From Clostridia bacterium (lineage in GTDB: Bacteria; Bacillota; Clostridia; Oscillospirales; Acutalibacteraceae), in assembly GCA_900769375.1 (NCBI GenBank), contig CAAGGN010000195.1:1-13515 (forward strand): a stretch of 13,515 nucleotides of DNA, written 5' to 3'. The notes under the pieces are model-generated. The model had not been told where the DNA came from. It saw nothing but the letters and a program-made list of their open reading frames with translations, and did not search any database. How positions within the stretch are numbered: the first letter of the stretch is position 1; every line of letters starts with the position of its first letter. Position numbers and translations under genes: made by a program. Below are positions 1 to 6,892 of this stretch, piece by piece.

Positions 1-391
1 AGATTCCTGAATCTATAGAGCCCACAACCGCCATAGCGCCAACGCAGAAAAGCAAAGTTGCGGTAACAAAACCTTCGGCAATTTTAGAATTACCGCCCTT
101 CTTATTGAGTTTGTCCTCTAATTTTTTGCCAAGTTTATTGACAAGTCGGTCAAGGTCTAAAAGCTCACCGATTAAAGCTCCGATTCCCATAGAAAGAATC
201 ACAATAAGAACGTTTATATTATCCTCAAAAATACCCGTAACGCCTATATATAAAACGCAAAGGGCCATGCCCTGCATAAGTATATTTTTGGCTTTTTCGG
301 GAATTCCTTTTTTCAAGAGTGAGCCGAGAACACCGCCCAATATAACAAGCAGAAAGTTTACAACCGCTCCGCTTTTTAAAATATCAATCAC
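1..391 (-). CDS. DUF554 (YdfK/YqgA-type) membrane protein, N-terminal part
   Basis: The first 130 codons of a gene that leaves the window at base 1. The GTG start at 389-391 has GAGGTG six bases upstream, and no better start is in frame. The protein opens with a hydrophobic segment (about residues 8-23) ending in a KKGIPEKAKNILMQG stretch. A second hydrophobic stretch follows (about 38-50), then a third with MGIGALIGELLDLDRLVNKL (about 66-85), a Lys-rich loop, and EGFVTATLLFCVGAMAVVGS near the edge. This order of motifs is that of the DUF554 family, integral membrane proteins of about 220-240 residues. Their function is unproven and transport has been guessed. The remaining half lies outside the window. 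It is divergent from rhaA with its own promoter, and nothing suggests a shared function. Confidence 0.85.
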   Translation of the reverse strand, partial: MIDILKSGAVVNFLLVILGGVLGSLLKKGIPEKAKNILMQGMALCVLYIGVTGIFEDNINVLIVILSMGIGALIGELLDLDRLVNKLGKKLEDKLNKKGGNSKIAEGFVTATLLFCVGAMAVVGSIDSGI

Positions 392-418
392 TAAAATCAC
401 CTCGGTAAAGATATTACA

Positions 419-447
419 ATAATAAACCAATTTTAATAAAAAAGCAA
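419..447 (-). promoter_or_regulatory. Promoter for the DUF554 gene
   Basis: Read on the minus strand: TTGCTT (-35, 442-447), a 17-bp spacer, and TATTAT (-10, 419-424). The GTG start is about 28 bases beyond the -10. The spacing is ideal for a sigma-A promoter, but the -35 is only moderately conserved. It sits back to back with the rhaA promoter. Confidence 0.55.
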
Positions 448-454
448 TTATTTG

Positions 455-483
455 TTGCAAGAAGGAGAAAAATGATTTATAAT
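455..483 (+). promoter_or_regulatory. Promoter for rhaA
   Basis: TTGCAA (455-460), a 17-bp spacer and a perfect TATAAT (478-483). The rhaA ATG lies 32 bases beyond the -10 and is preceded by GGAGGT at 502-507. A second TATAAT at 489-494 has no matching -35 at the usual distance. No obvious operator palindrome for a rhamnose regulator is visible in the 120-bp spacer. Confidence 0.65.
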
Positions 484-515
484 ATCGGTATAATTCATTT
501 TGGAGGTAATAAAAG

Positions 516-1760
516 ATGTCATATATAGAGGCGAAAAAACGCTATGAGGCCTTGGGCGTTGACGTTGAAAAAGCTCTTGCTACCCTCAAAAATCTTCCTG
601 TAAGTTTGCATTGTTGGCAGGGTGACGATGTTACAGGTTTTGACCATGACGGTCCCTTGACCGGCGGTATCCAGACCACAGGTAACTACCCCGGCAAAGC
701 AAGAAATCCTGAGGAACTTATGGCTGATATGGAAAAGGTTATGTCCCTTTGCCCAGGTAAAAAGAAGCTTAACGTTCACGCATGCTATGCCATTTTCGAA
801 GATGGCTTTGCAGATAGAGATGCTTTAGAGCCCAAACACTTTAAAAAGTGGGTAGACCTTGCTAAAAAGTATAATATGGGTATTGATTTTAACCCCACAT
901 TTTTCTCCCACCCCAAGTGTAAAGATGGTTTAACCCTTTCAAGCCCCGACAAAGAAACCAGAGATTTCTGGATTGAGCACGGTAAGGCTTGTATCCGCAT
1001 TTCTGAATATTTTGCTAACGAAACAGGTATCCCCTGCGTTATGAATATCTGGACGGGTGACGGTTATAAGGATATTCCTTCCGACCGAATGGGACCCAGA
1101 ATGAGATATAAGGAATCCATCGAGGCAATTCTCGCAGAGCCCTTTGATAGAAGCAAGGTTAAGCCCTGCGTAGAATCTAAAGTTTTCGGTATCGGCGTTG
1201 AGGCATTTACCGCAGGTTCTGCCGAGTTTTCTCTTACCTTCGCCGCTACTCACGAGGGCTGCTTACCTCTTATGGATAACGGTCACTATCATCCTACCGA
1301 GGTAGTTTCCGATAAGATTCCCGCTCTTCTTTGCTTCTTCGATGAAATCGCATTACATATTACAAGACCTATCCGTTGGGACTCTGACCACGTAGTTTTA
1401 TTTGATGATGAAACCAAGGAAATGGGTAAGGAGATTGTTCGCTCGGGCGCTACCGACAGAGTTTATATGGCTCTTGACTATTTCGATGCGAGCATCAATA
1501 GAATTTCTGCTTGGTCGGTTGGCTTCCGCAGTTGGCAAAAGGCGCTTTTAAACGCTCTTCTCACCCCCAATGATATGCTTACTAAGCTTCAGGATGAAAA
1601 TCGCCTTACCGAACTTATGGTAATGAGCGAAGCCGTTAAGACCTTGCCCTTTGGCGATATCTGGGAGCATTACTGCGAAACAGAAGGCGCACCGCAGGAT
1701 GAAGAACTTTTCGCAGAGGTAGAAAAATACGAAAAAGAAGTTCTCGCAAAGAGAGTTTAA
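516..1760 (+). CDS. rhaA: L-rhamnose isomerase
   Basis: Interconverts L-rhamnose and L-rhamnulose, the first step of cytoplasmic rhamnose catabolism (EC 5.3.1.14). The protein is 414 aa against 419 in E. coli, so it is full length. The metal-binding residues known from the E. coli enzyme can be placed with a steady 13-14 residue offset: Glu220 (in CVESKVFGIG), Asp254 (MDNGHYHPTE), His281 (LHITRP), Asp289 and Asp291 (RWDSDH) and Asp321 (ALDYFDAS). The N-terminal LHCWQGDDVTGFD motif is also typical. The ATG start follows GGAGGT by 8 bases. The gene stands alone, with its own promoter and terminator. No rhamnulokinase, rhamnulose-1-phosphate aldolase or transporter lies within the window, so the rest of the pathway must be elsewhere or the enzyme acts on another sugar. 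Confidence 0.96.
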   Translation: MSYIEAKKRYEALGVDVEKALATLKNLPVSLHCWQGDDVTGFDHDGPLTGGIQTTGNYPGKARNPEELMADMEKVMSLCPGKKKLNVHACYAIFEDGFADRDALEPKHFKKWVDLAKKYNMGIDFNPTFFSHPKCKDGLTLSSPDKETRDFWIEHGKACIRISEYFANETGIPCVMNIWTGDGYKDIPSDRMGPRMRYKESIEAILAEPFDRSKVKPCVESKVFGIGVEAFTAGSAEFSLTFAATHEGCLPLMDNGHYHPTEVVSDKIPALLCFFDEIALHITRPIRWDSDHVVLFDDETKEMGKEIVRSGATDRVYMALDYFDASINRISAWSVGFRSWQKALLNALLTPNDMLTKLQDENRLTELMVMSEAVKTLPFGDIWEHYCETEGAPQDEELFAEVEKYEKEVLAKRV

Positions 1761-1769
1761 TTAAAAGCA

Positions 1770-1803
1770 AAACACCGAATCTCACGATTCGGTGTTTCTT
1801 TTT
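1770..1803. terminator. Bidirectional terminator between rhaA and the PAP2 gene
   Basis: A perfect 12-bp stem (1770-1781 with 1786-1797) and a 4-base loop, followed on the plus strand by a CTTTTTT run. On the minus strand the stem is followed by TTTTGCTTTT. It can therefore end both convergent transcripts. The minus-strand stop codon (1782-1784) sits in the loop, so the last four residues of the PAP2 protein are encoded by one arm. Confidence 0.85.
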
Positions 1804-2339
1804 TGTTTTCGGTTTTCAATTTTTTCAAAGAATTTATCTGCAAAGAATGTTCCCGCAAGGGCAAAGAGTGTTCCGAGAATTATACCCGCTAAAACATCGG
1901 TGGGGTAGTGAACATAAAGATAAAGCCGCGAAAATGCTATAAGGGATGCTAAAACGAGAGCGGCAACGCCCCATTTTTTATTTCTGATGAAAATACAAAC
2001 CGCGCCCTCAAAGGAGCAAAGTGTGTGACCAGATGGGAAGGAGTAATCTTTAAGGGTGTGTATAAGCAGCGCAAAATCCGTATTAACGTCATATGGCCTT
2101 ATTCTTCCAACCACATTTTTGAGCACTATATTTCCTATAATAAATCCAAGGATTAATGCCACCGCCATAGAAAGTCCTGTTTTTTTGGTGCGTTTAATCA
2201 AAAGAAATAAAACAGCAAGGGCTATCCAGAAAACGCCCTTGTTGGCAAGACGGGTGATAATGGGCATAAAGCTATCAAGAAATTCGCATTTAAAAGCGTT
2301 TTGAATAAAATCAAGAATTTTAAGTTCAAATTCGTTCAT
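1782..2339 (-). CDS. PAP2-superfamily membrane phosphatase
   Basis: A 185-aa integral membrane phosphatase of the type 2 phosphatidic acid phosphatase superfamily. The three signature blocks are intact: K74-x6-R81-P82, P102-S-G-H105, and S137-R138-x5-H144-x3-D148. The two histidines and Arg138 would form the catalytic phosphohistidine site. Hydrophobic segments are at about 36-48, 57-72, 112-117, 125-137 and 150-167, and the tail is basic. Bacterial relatives dephosphorylate undecaprenyl pyrophosphate, phosphatidylglycerol phosphate or phosphatidate, and the sequence alone does not decide among these. I start at the ATG at 2337-2339 because AGGGGG lies six bases upstream. The upstream in-frame ATG (2361-2363) falls in the promoter -10. 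The gene is a single unit downstream of lysA, separated from it by a terminator and its own promoter. Confidence 0.9.
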   Translation of the reverse strand: MNEFELKILDFIQNAFKCEFLDSFMPIITRLANKGVFWIALAVLFLLIKRTKKTGLSMAVALILGFIIGNIVLKNVVGRIRPYDVNTDFALLIHTLKDYSFPSGHTLCSFEGAVCIFIRNKKWGVAALVLASLIAFSRLYLYVHYPTDVLAGIILGTLFALAGTFFADKFFEKIENRKQKRNTES

Positions 2340-2361
2340 AAAATACCCCCTTTGCGTAAAC

Positions 2362-2390
2362 ATTTTATATTATATATTCCCAAAAGTCAA
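2362..2390 (-). promoter_or_regulatory. Promoter for the PAP2 phosphatase gene
   Basis: Minus-strand TTGACT (2385-2390), a 17-bp spacer, and TAAAAT (2362-2367). Initiation about 7 bases downstream leaves a leader of roughly 15 bases that holds just the ribosome site. This supports the start codon at 2339 over the one at 2363. The -35 directly abuts the lysA terminator. Confidence 0.65.
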
Positions 2391-2418
2391 ATAAAAACAC
2401 CGCTAAAAGCGGTGTTTT
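2389..2418 (-). terminator. Terminator of the dapA-ddh-lysA operon
   Basis: An 11-bp perfect stem (2394-2404 with 2408-2418) with a 3-base loop, beginning three bases after the lysA stop. On the minus strand the stem ends in TTTTT and is followed by ATTTG. The plus-strand side also has TTTTGTTTT, but no gene approaches from that direction. Confidence 0.85.
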
Positions 2419-2421
2419 GTT

Positions 2422-3744
2422 TTAAATATCAAGATTTGTTATGTCTTGGAGGGATTCACGCTTAACAGCAACATAGGATTCGCCGCCATTTAGCATAACT
2501 ACAGGCGGACGGGGAATTCGGTTATAATTTGAAGCCATCGAGTAGTGGTAAGCGCCTGTTGTGAGGGTGGCGATAAGGTCGCCGCGTTTCATATTAGATG
2601 GCATATTAACCTTTTCTTGAATTATATCTCCGCTTTCGCAGCAACGACCAACAATATCGCAAACCATATCTCTGGGATTACCCATTTTTTCGGCGGGAAC
2701 AACGGTATACTCTGCTCCGTAAAGCACAAAGCGTGGGTTATCGGTCATACCGCCATCAACGGAAATATAATTTTTATATCCCGTGATTTTTTTAAGGGCG
2801 CCCATGGTATAAAGGGTTAACCCCGCATCGGCAACAATGCTTCTACCCGGCTCGAAATATATATGGGGAAGGGGAAGAGAGTATTTTTCGGCTTCAGATT
2901 TCACACATTCGCCAACCTCTAAAATATTCTGGTAAATATCAATTTCCGGGTCCTTGTGGGTGTATCTTACGCCGTACCCGCCGCCTAAATCAAGAATTTC
3001 TGCGGTGTAACCAAAGGCGTTTTTCATATCGTTTATAAAGGCCATCATAACGTAAACGGTGGCAATATACACACTGGAATCAAAAACTTGGGAGCCAACA
3101 TGGCAATGGAAACCCTTAAGGGTAATATTCTTAAGAGAGAGGGCAAGACCCGTGATTTCCTTTGCCTGACCCGTTTCAATGGCGGAGCCAAACTTAGAAT
3201 CAACCTTACCCGTGGCTACTTCTTCATAAGTGTGCGGGTCAATACCGGGGGTGATACGAAGAATTATATTGGGTTTTGCATTTAATTCCTTCGCAATATC
3301 ATCAATGGCAAGAAGCTCTTCTTCACAGTCCACAACAAAATAACCAACGCCGTTTTCTATGGCGTATTTTATATCCTCATTGGTTTTATTATTGGAGTGA
3401 AAAAACGAGTTTTCTAAGGGGAAACCCGCTTTTTTAGCGGTGGCAATTTCTCCGCTTGAAACCACGTCTATACCCATATTTTCTTCCTGCATAATCTCAT
3501 ATATACGCTTAAAGGAAGCCGCCTTTGAGGCATATAGAATATGACCTTTATTGCCAAAGGCCTCGCGCACGGCATTTACATAGATTTTGCATAGCTTGCG
3601 AATTCTATCTTCATCATAAAGGTATAGGGGAGTACCGTATTCTTTTGCTAAATCTGATACATTCTGATCTGCAAAATATAGGGTGTTATCCTTAACCGAT
3701 AGATTTTCGCAGATTAAATCCTTTGAAAAGTTGGAATCGTTCAC
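2422..3744 (-). CDS. lysA: Diaminopimelate decarboxylase
   Basis: Decarboxylates meso-diaminopimelate to L-lysine with pyridoxal phosphate (EC 4.1.1.20), the last step of lysine synthesis. It is a 440-aa fold-type III decarboxylase. The N-terminal barrel carries the PLP lysine Lys74 in YASKAAS, HVGSQ at 215-219, the phosphate-binding GGGYG at 254-258 and EPGR at 298-301. The C-terminal beta domain carries DGGMTDNPR (330-338), the CESGD active-site loop (369-373) and Tyr399 in TGAYHYSMASNYN. All expected active-site motifs are present. The start is GTG at 3742-3744 with AAAGGA seven bases upstream. It is last in the operon, 24 bases after ddh, and should be under control of the lysine riboswitch. 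Confidence 0.97.
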   Translation of the reverse strand: MNDSNFSKDLICENLSVKDNTLYFADQNVSDLAKEYGTPLYLYDEDRIRKLCKIYVNAVREAFGNKGHILYASKAASFKRIYEIMQEENMGIDVVSSGEIATAKKAGFPLENSFFHSNNKTNEDIKYAIENGVGYFVVDCEEELLAIDDIAKELNAKPNIILRITPGIDPHTYEEVATGKVDSKFGSAIETGQAKEITGLALSLKNITLKGFHCHVGSQVFDSSVYIATVYVMMAFINDMKNAFGYTAEILDLGGGYGVRYTHKDPEIDIYQNILEVGECVKSEAEKYSLPLPHIYFEPGRSIVADAGLTLYTMGALKKITGYKNYISVDGGMTDNPRFVLYGAEYTVVPAEKMGNPRDMVCDIVGRCCESGDIIQEKVNMPSNMKRGDLIATLTTGAYHYSMASNYNRIPRPPVVMLNGGESYVAVKRESLQDITNLDI

Positions 3745-3768
3745 AATAATTTCCTTTCGGATACTGAA

Positions 3769-4746
3769 TTATAATAAATATTTTCTAAGTTCCTCGTTTG
3801 AAAGAGGGGAAAGATCGCGGGGCGCAACATCAAAAACAGTTATAGCGCCCTTTTCGCCACGGGAGTTCATTTTAAACACTGCTCGGGCGAAGGCCACCAA
3901 AACACTTGCGGTAAATTCGGGGTTCGAATCAAGCTTTAAGCTATATTCTATAATATGGCGGTTCTCGCCGCTTGCTCCCGTAAATCCCGAGCGGATTACG
4001 AAACCGCCGTGAGGAATACCGCTATGGTTTTTCATAAGCTCATCCTCGGTTATGAAGGTTACGGTAGTATCATAATCGGCGAAGTAGTTGGGCATAGTTT
4101 TAATTTCGTTTTCTATTCTTTTAAGATCGGCGCCTTCCTCTGCCACAACATAACATTCCCTTAAATGCTTTTCCCTTGTTGTAAGTTCAGGGTTTTCACC
4201 GTTTCTAACACGCGCGAGCGCATCATCAATAGGAACCGTATACTGACGGGCATCCTTAACCCCGTCAATTCTTCTTATGGCATCAGAATGACCTTGGCTA
4301 ACACCTCTGCCCCAGAAGGTATAATCTTTACCGTAGGGCAGAATAGCAGAGCTGTAAAGACGGGCAAGGGAAAACATACCGGGGTCCCAACCGCCCGAAA
4401 TAAGAGCAAGTTTTCCACCCTTTTGAGCAGTTTCGTTAACGTTATTAAAATGCTCGGGGATTTTAGCGTGGGTATCAAAACTATCCACAACACAGAAGTT
4501 TTCTGCGAGAGCGGGGGTCATAGTGGGAAGATCAGTGGCGCTTCCGCCGCAGATTATAACCACGTCAATATCATCTTTATAATTTAAAATATCGTCAGCA
4601 CTGTAAACAGGGGTATCAAAAACTGTTTTAACACTCTCAGGGGCTCTTCGTGTGAAAACACCGAAAAGCTCCATATCGGCGGCGCCTTTAACCGCGCATT
4701 CAACGCCTTTTCCTAAATTGCCGTATCCATAAATAGCAATCTTCAT
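3769..4746 (-). CDS. ddh: meso-Diaminopimelate dehydrogenase
   Basis: Makes meso-diaminopimelate directly from tetrahydrodipicolinate, ammonia and NADPH (EC 1.4.1.16), bypassing the multi-step acylase and aminotransferase branches. The protein is 325 aa, close to the roughly 320-aa Corynebacterium glutamicum enzyme. The N-terminal Rossmann motif is GYGNLGKG (7-14), and Arg33/Arg34 are placed to meet the NADPH phosphate. Substrate-site landmarks of the family follow: SGGWDPGMFS (117-126, with Trp120 and Asp121), FWGRGVSQGHSDA (144-156) and HGGFVIRSG (246-254). The length and these landmarks fit the Corynebacterium-like group. The ATG start has AGGTGA upstream. The ribosome site begins just after the dapA stop, 14 bases away, so the two are probably translated in sequence. 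Confidence 0.95.
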   Translation of the reverse strand: MKIAIYGYGNLGKGVECAVKGAADMELFGVFTRRAPESVKTVFDTPVYSADDILNYKDDIDVVIICGGSATDLPTMTPALAENFCVVDSFDTHAKIPEHFNNVNETAQKGGKLALISGGWDPGMFSLARLYSSAILPYGKDYTFWGRGVSQGHSDAIRRIDGVKDARQYTVPIDDALARVRNGENPELTTREKHLRECYVVAEEGADLKRIENEIKTMPNYFADYDTTVTFITEDELMKNHSGIPHGGFVIRSGFTGASGENRHIIEYSLKLDSNPEFTASVLVAFARAVFKMNSRGEKGAITVFDVAPRDLSPLSNEELRKYLL

Positions 4747-4760
4747 AAAATCACCTAAAA

Positions 4761-5648
4761 TCAGATTTTTATACCTGCATTTTTCATTGCAGTAAGGAGT
4801 TTTGCTTCATTTTCTTCTTCCATAGGGGTTAGAGGTAAGCGGAGATAGTTTTCGCCAAAGCCCATTTTTGCCATAGCCGCCTTTGCGGGAATGGGGTTAA
4901 CCTCGCAGAAAAGGGCATCAACAAGGGGTAAAAGGTCAAGTTGCGCCTTTCGCGCAGCTGCTACGTCACCCTCTAAAAAGTCGTGACACATTTTTGAAGT
5001 TTCGGCGGGCAAAAGGTTGGAAAGCACCGAAATAACGCCCTTGCCGCCAAGGGAGAGAACGGGAACAATCTGATCATCATTGCCTGAATAAATATCAAGG
5101 TCGTCACCGCAAAGATGGGCAACCTCGGCGATTTGAGAAATATTGCCGCTTGCTTCTTTGATGGCAACGATATTTGGATGCTTAGAGAGAGCGGCGCAGG
5201 TTTTGGGAAGCAAATTGCAACCCGTACGGCTTGGAACATTATAAAGTATGCAGGGCTTTGTACTTGCATCAGCAACGGCGGTAAAGGACTTAATAAGTCC
5301 GTTTTGGGTTGCCTTATTATAGTAGGGTGTAACGAGAAGCATAGCATCTGCGCCTACTTCACAAGCGTACTTGGTAAGCTCAATGGCATAAGCTACGTCG
5401 TTAGAGCCCGTACCCGCAATAACGGGAACGCGACCCCCAACCTTATCAACGCAGTATTTTATAACTTCCTTATGCTCACTATCGGTAAGGGTTGAGCCCT
5501 CACCTGTGGTGCCCGCAACAACGATAGCATCGATTCCGCTTTCGATTTGCCACTCTATAAGCTTGCCAAAATTTTCGAAATCTACTCCTTTTTCATTAAG
5601 GGGAGTAACGATGGCGGTGGCAGCCCCTTCAAAAATAGTGTTCTTCAT
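4761..5648 (-). CDS. dapA: 4-Hydroxy-tetrahydrodipicolinate synthase
   Basis: Condenses pyruvate with aspartate semialdehyde, the committed step to diaminopimelate and lysine (EC 4.3.3.7). It is a 295-aa TIM-barrel aldolase of standard length. Catalytic residues match E. coli with a constant +3 shift: Thr47 and Thr48 (GTTGEGST), Tyr110, Tyr136 and Arg141 (YNVPSRTG), and the Schiff-base lysine Lys164 (AIKEASG). The start is the ATG at 5646-5648, placed 7 bases after GGAGGA (5656-5661). A longer frame beginning at TTG 5663 would put the ribosome site inside the gene. It is first in the dapA-ddh-lysA operon, directly after a lysine riboswitch and terminator. Feedback by lysine should therefore act at least on transcription. 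Confidence 0.97.
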   Translation of the reverse strand: MKNTIFEGAATAIVTPLNEKGVDFENFGKLIEWQIESGIDAIVVAGTTGEGSTLTDSEHKEVIKYCVDKVGGRVPVIAGTGSNDVAYAIELTKYACEVGADAMLLVTPYYNKATQNGLIKSFTAVADASTKPCILYNVPSRTGCNLLPKTCAALSKHPNIVAIKEASGNISQIAEVAHLCGDDLDIYSGNDDQIVPVLSLGGKGVISVLSNLLPAETSKMCHDFLEGDVAAARKAQLDLLPLVDALFCEVNPIPAKAAMAKMGFGENYLRLPLTPMEEENEAKLLTAMKNAGIKI

Positions 5649-5681
5649 AAAAAATTCCTCCAAATTTTCCCATAAGCAAAG

Positions 5682-5715
5682 TAAAAGGATAGCCGTTTTA
5701 TAAAATGGCTATCCT
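5682..5715 (-). terminator. Riboswitch-controlled intrinsic terminator before dapA
   Basis: On the minus strand the arms AGGATAGCC and GGCTATCC (5707-5715 and 5687-5694) enclose an AT-rich 12-base loop and are followed by TTTTAC. The 5' arm contains GATAGC, exactly complementary to the GCTATC that closes the riboswitch P1 helix (5747-5752). This gives an obvious antiterminator: without lysine, the P1 3' strand pairs with the terminator arm and transcription proceeds. With lysine, P1 forms and the terminator folds. Confidence 0.88.
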
Positions 5716-5746
5716 CAAATCTCATAATTATTACTATAAGAATTAA

Positions 5747-5909
5747 GATAGCACTCCGCATTACTGCGACAACAGAGCGGATATTATCCGAACTGCCAGA
5801 AAGGTATACGCCACTATACCCACTTCGGCATTAGCCCCTTTCCCGTAAGGCCTTGGCGACCCCTAAAATCAGGTAAATTACGGTACTTTTGACTGAATGC
5901 GCCTCTATC
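5747..5909 (-). promoter_or_regulatory. Lysine riboswitch (L box) aptamer
   Basis: A roughly 163-nt aptamer read on the minus strand. It starts with GATAGAGGCGC and ends with GGAGTGCTATC, the P1 ends typical of the class. Internal landmarks are AGTACCG near the start, GGGAAAGGGG, TGCCGAAG and TTCTGGCAG. The helices I can pair are P1 (GATAG/CTATC), P2 (GCATT/AATGC), CCGTAA/TTACGG with an inner CCT/AGG, GGTATA/TATACC, and CGCA-GTAA-TGCG near the 3' end with a GNRA loop. It lies between a strong promoter and the terminator before dapA. The expected effect is lysine-induced premature termination of dapA-ddh-lysA. Confidence 0.95.
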
Positions 5910-5923
5910 AAAACTATGTGGAC

Positions 5924-5952
5924 AGTTTAACATAAAAGCGTTTGCTTGTCAA
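5924..5952 (-). promoter_or_regulatory. Promoter of the lysine riboswitch and dapA operon
   Basis: Consensus TTGACA (5947-5952), a 17-bp spacer, and TAAACT (5924-5929) on the minus strand, with predicted initiation near 5917, just before the aptamer. The -35 begins only 8 bases after the stop codon of the upstream gene, and no terminator is between them. Confidence 0.75.
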
Positions 5953-5959
5953 CCATAAA

Positions 5960-6892
5960 TTAAAGATTTGAAAGCAAATTATCAATATCCTCTTCGGATT
6001 TAAAGTTAATATTGGTATCCGCCTTATAAAGCGACCACATTTCGCGGTGAACAGCGGTTTCGCCGCTCTTTACGGTTTTCAGTTCTCCCAAGGATTCAAC
6101 CTCGATAAATACGTCGTTAGTATAGGTCTCAAAGTTGCAACCGCCATCGGGATAATTGCCGTTTGGTAAGCTTGATTCAATTCTCTTGCAGAAAATATCG
6201 CCTTTTTTGCAGTAATAAGCAATGGCTTTGTTAAGGTCAAGACCAAGCTTTATGGGCGTCTCGGCTTTTACGTCTTGCTTAAGAGTTACGTAGCGCTTGC
6301 CGAAATAAATACGCTCATCCGTAAGGTCGGTATAGGGCCAAACGATAATTTTGCGGTTAGATAAAAGACCGGTATCATTATCGTTGGTAGGAAGAACCAA
6401 GGTGCCGCCTGTAGAGCATACGGAAAGGCCCCAAATAGCGAAATCCTTATCGGCCTTATCAAGATTGGTAACGCGCATAGTAACCTGCATTGAGGCGTCA
6501 TCGTCATCCATCTTGATTTCAAGTTCCTTTTGAAGATAAGTGCCGATTTCAGCGGGGGGAGTGAAGATAGCGCCCTGCGAGGTTTCTTTAACCATTACCT
6601 CTTGGTCGTCGGGATTATAGCAGTAAGGGTAGCTTTCGGGAGCGGTCCAGATTCTGTGACCTCCCATATTCTCCCATTTCTTACCCTTTCCGAAAAACTC
6701 CTCATATTCCTTATCTGTGCGGTTTCCTGCATTTGCTCTGTCATCGCACATTATATTTTCGCCGCCTACAAAACCGAAGCGGATAATGCGGGGACCTAAA
6801 TCTACGGTAACATAGGCCTCGATAATTCCGTTGGAAATTTCAACAACACGACCGTAATCTTTGTAATTTTCTAATCTGTTAATACTAATCAT
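5960..6892 (-). CDS. Galactose-mutarotase-like protein (DUF4380-type), function unknown
   Basis: A 310-aa soluble protein with no signal peptide or membrane segment. The pattern is that of beta-sandwich sugar-binding proteins related to aldose 1-epimerases and resembles those grouped as DUF4380. It shows DLGPRIIRFGFVGGENIM (31-48), GGHRIWTAPE (77-86, with His79 and Arg80), an IWGLSV strand (153-158), PDGGCNFETYTN (248-259) followed by FIEVESLG (262-269), and a C-terminal HREMW (282-286). Acidic residues in FIEVE and His79 could form a carbohydrate site by analogy, but no activity can be assigned. I take the ATG at 6890-6892 because AAAGGA lies 8 bases upstream. An ATG three codons earlier is too close to that site. 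It overlaps the tmcAL stop by 8 bases, so translation is probably coupled. Confidence 0.75.
   Translation of the reverse strand: MISINRLENYKDYGRVVEISNGIIEAYVTVDLGPRIIRFGFVGGENIMCDDRANAGNRTDKEYEEFFGKGKKWENMGGHRIWTAPESYPYCYNPDDQEVMVKETSQGAIFTPPAEIGTYLQKELEIKMDDDDASMQVTMRVTNLDKADKDFAIWGLSVCSTGGTLVLPTNDNDTGLLSNRKIIVWPYTDLTDERIYFGKRYVTLKQDVKAETPIKLGLDLNKAIAYYCKKGDIFCKRIESSLPNGNYPDGGCNFETYTNDVFIEVESLGELKTVKSGETAVHREMWSLYKADTNINFKSEEDIDNLLSNL

Noticed and set aside
105..422. Open frame of 105 codons on the plus strand
   Set aside because: It is antisense to the DUF554 gene, rich in Ser, Lys and Ile without any domain pattern, and has no ribosome site. The minus-strand frame encodes a recognisable protein.
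472..528. Possible 18-codon leader peptide before rhaA (ATG with an upstream GAAGGAG)
   Set aside because: The best promoter has its -10 at 478-483, inside this frame, so the start codon would not be transcribed from it. The frame also runs into the rhaA start.
2340..2363. Longer start for the PAP2 protein at ATG 2361-2363
   Set aside because: That ATG falls in the -10 of the promoter, and a strong ribosome site directly precedes the ATG at 2337-2339.
4165..4587. 140-codon plus-strand open frame
   Set aside because: It is antisense to ddh, shows no family features and has no ribosome site. The strongly recognisable ddh accounts for this stretch.
5649..5663. Longer dapA start at TTG 5661-5663
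   Set aside because: The GGAGGA ribosome site would then be inside the gene. The ATG at 5646-5648 gives the normal family N-terminus.
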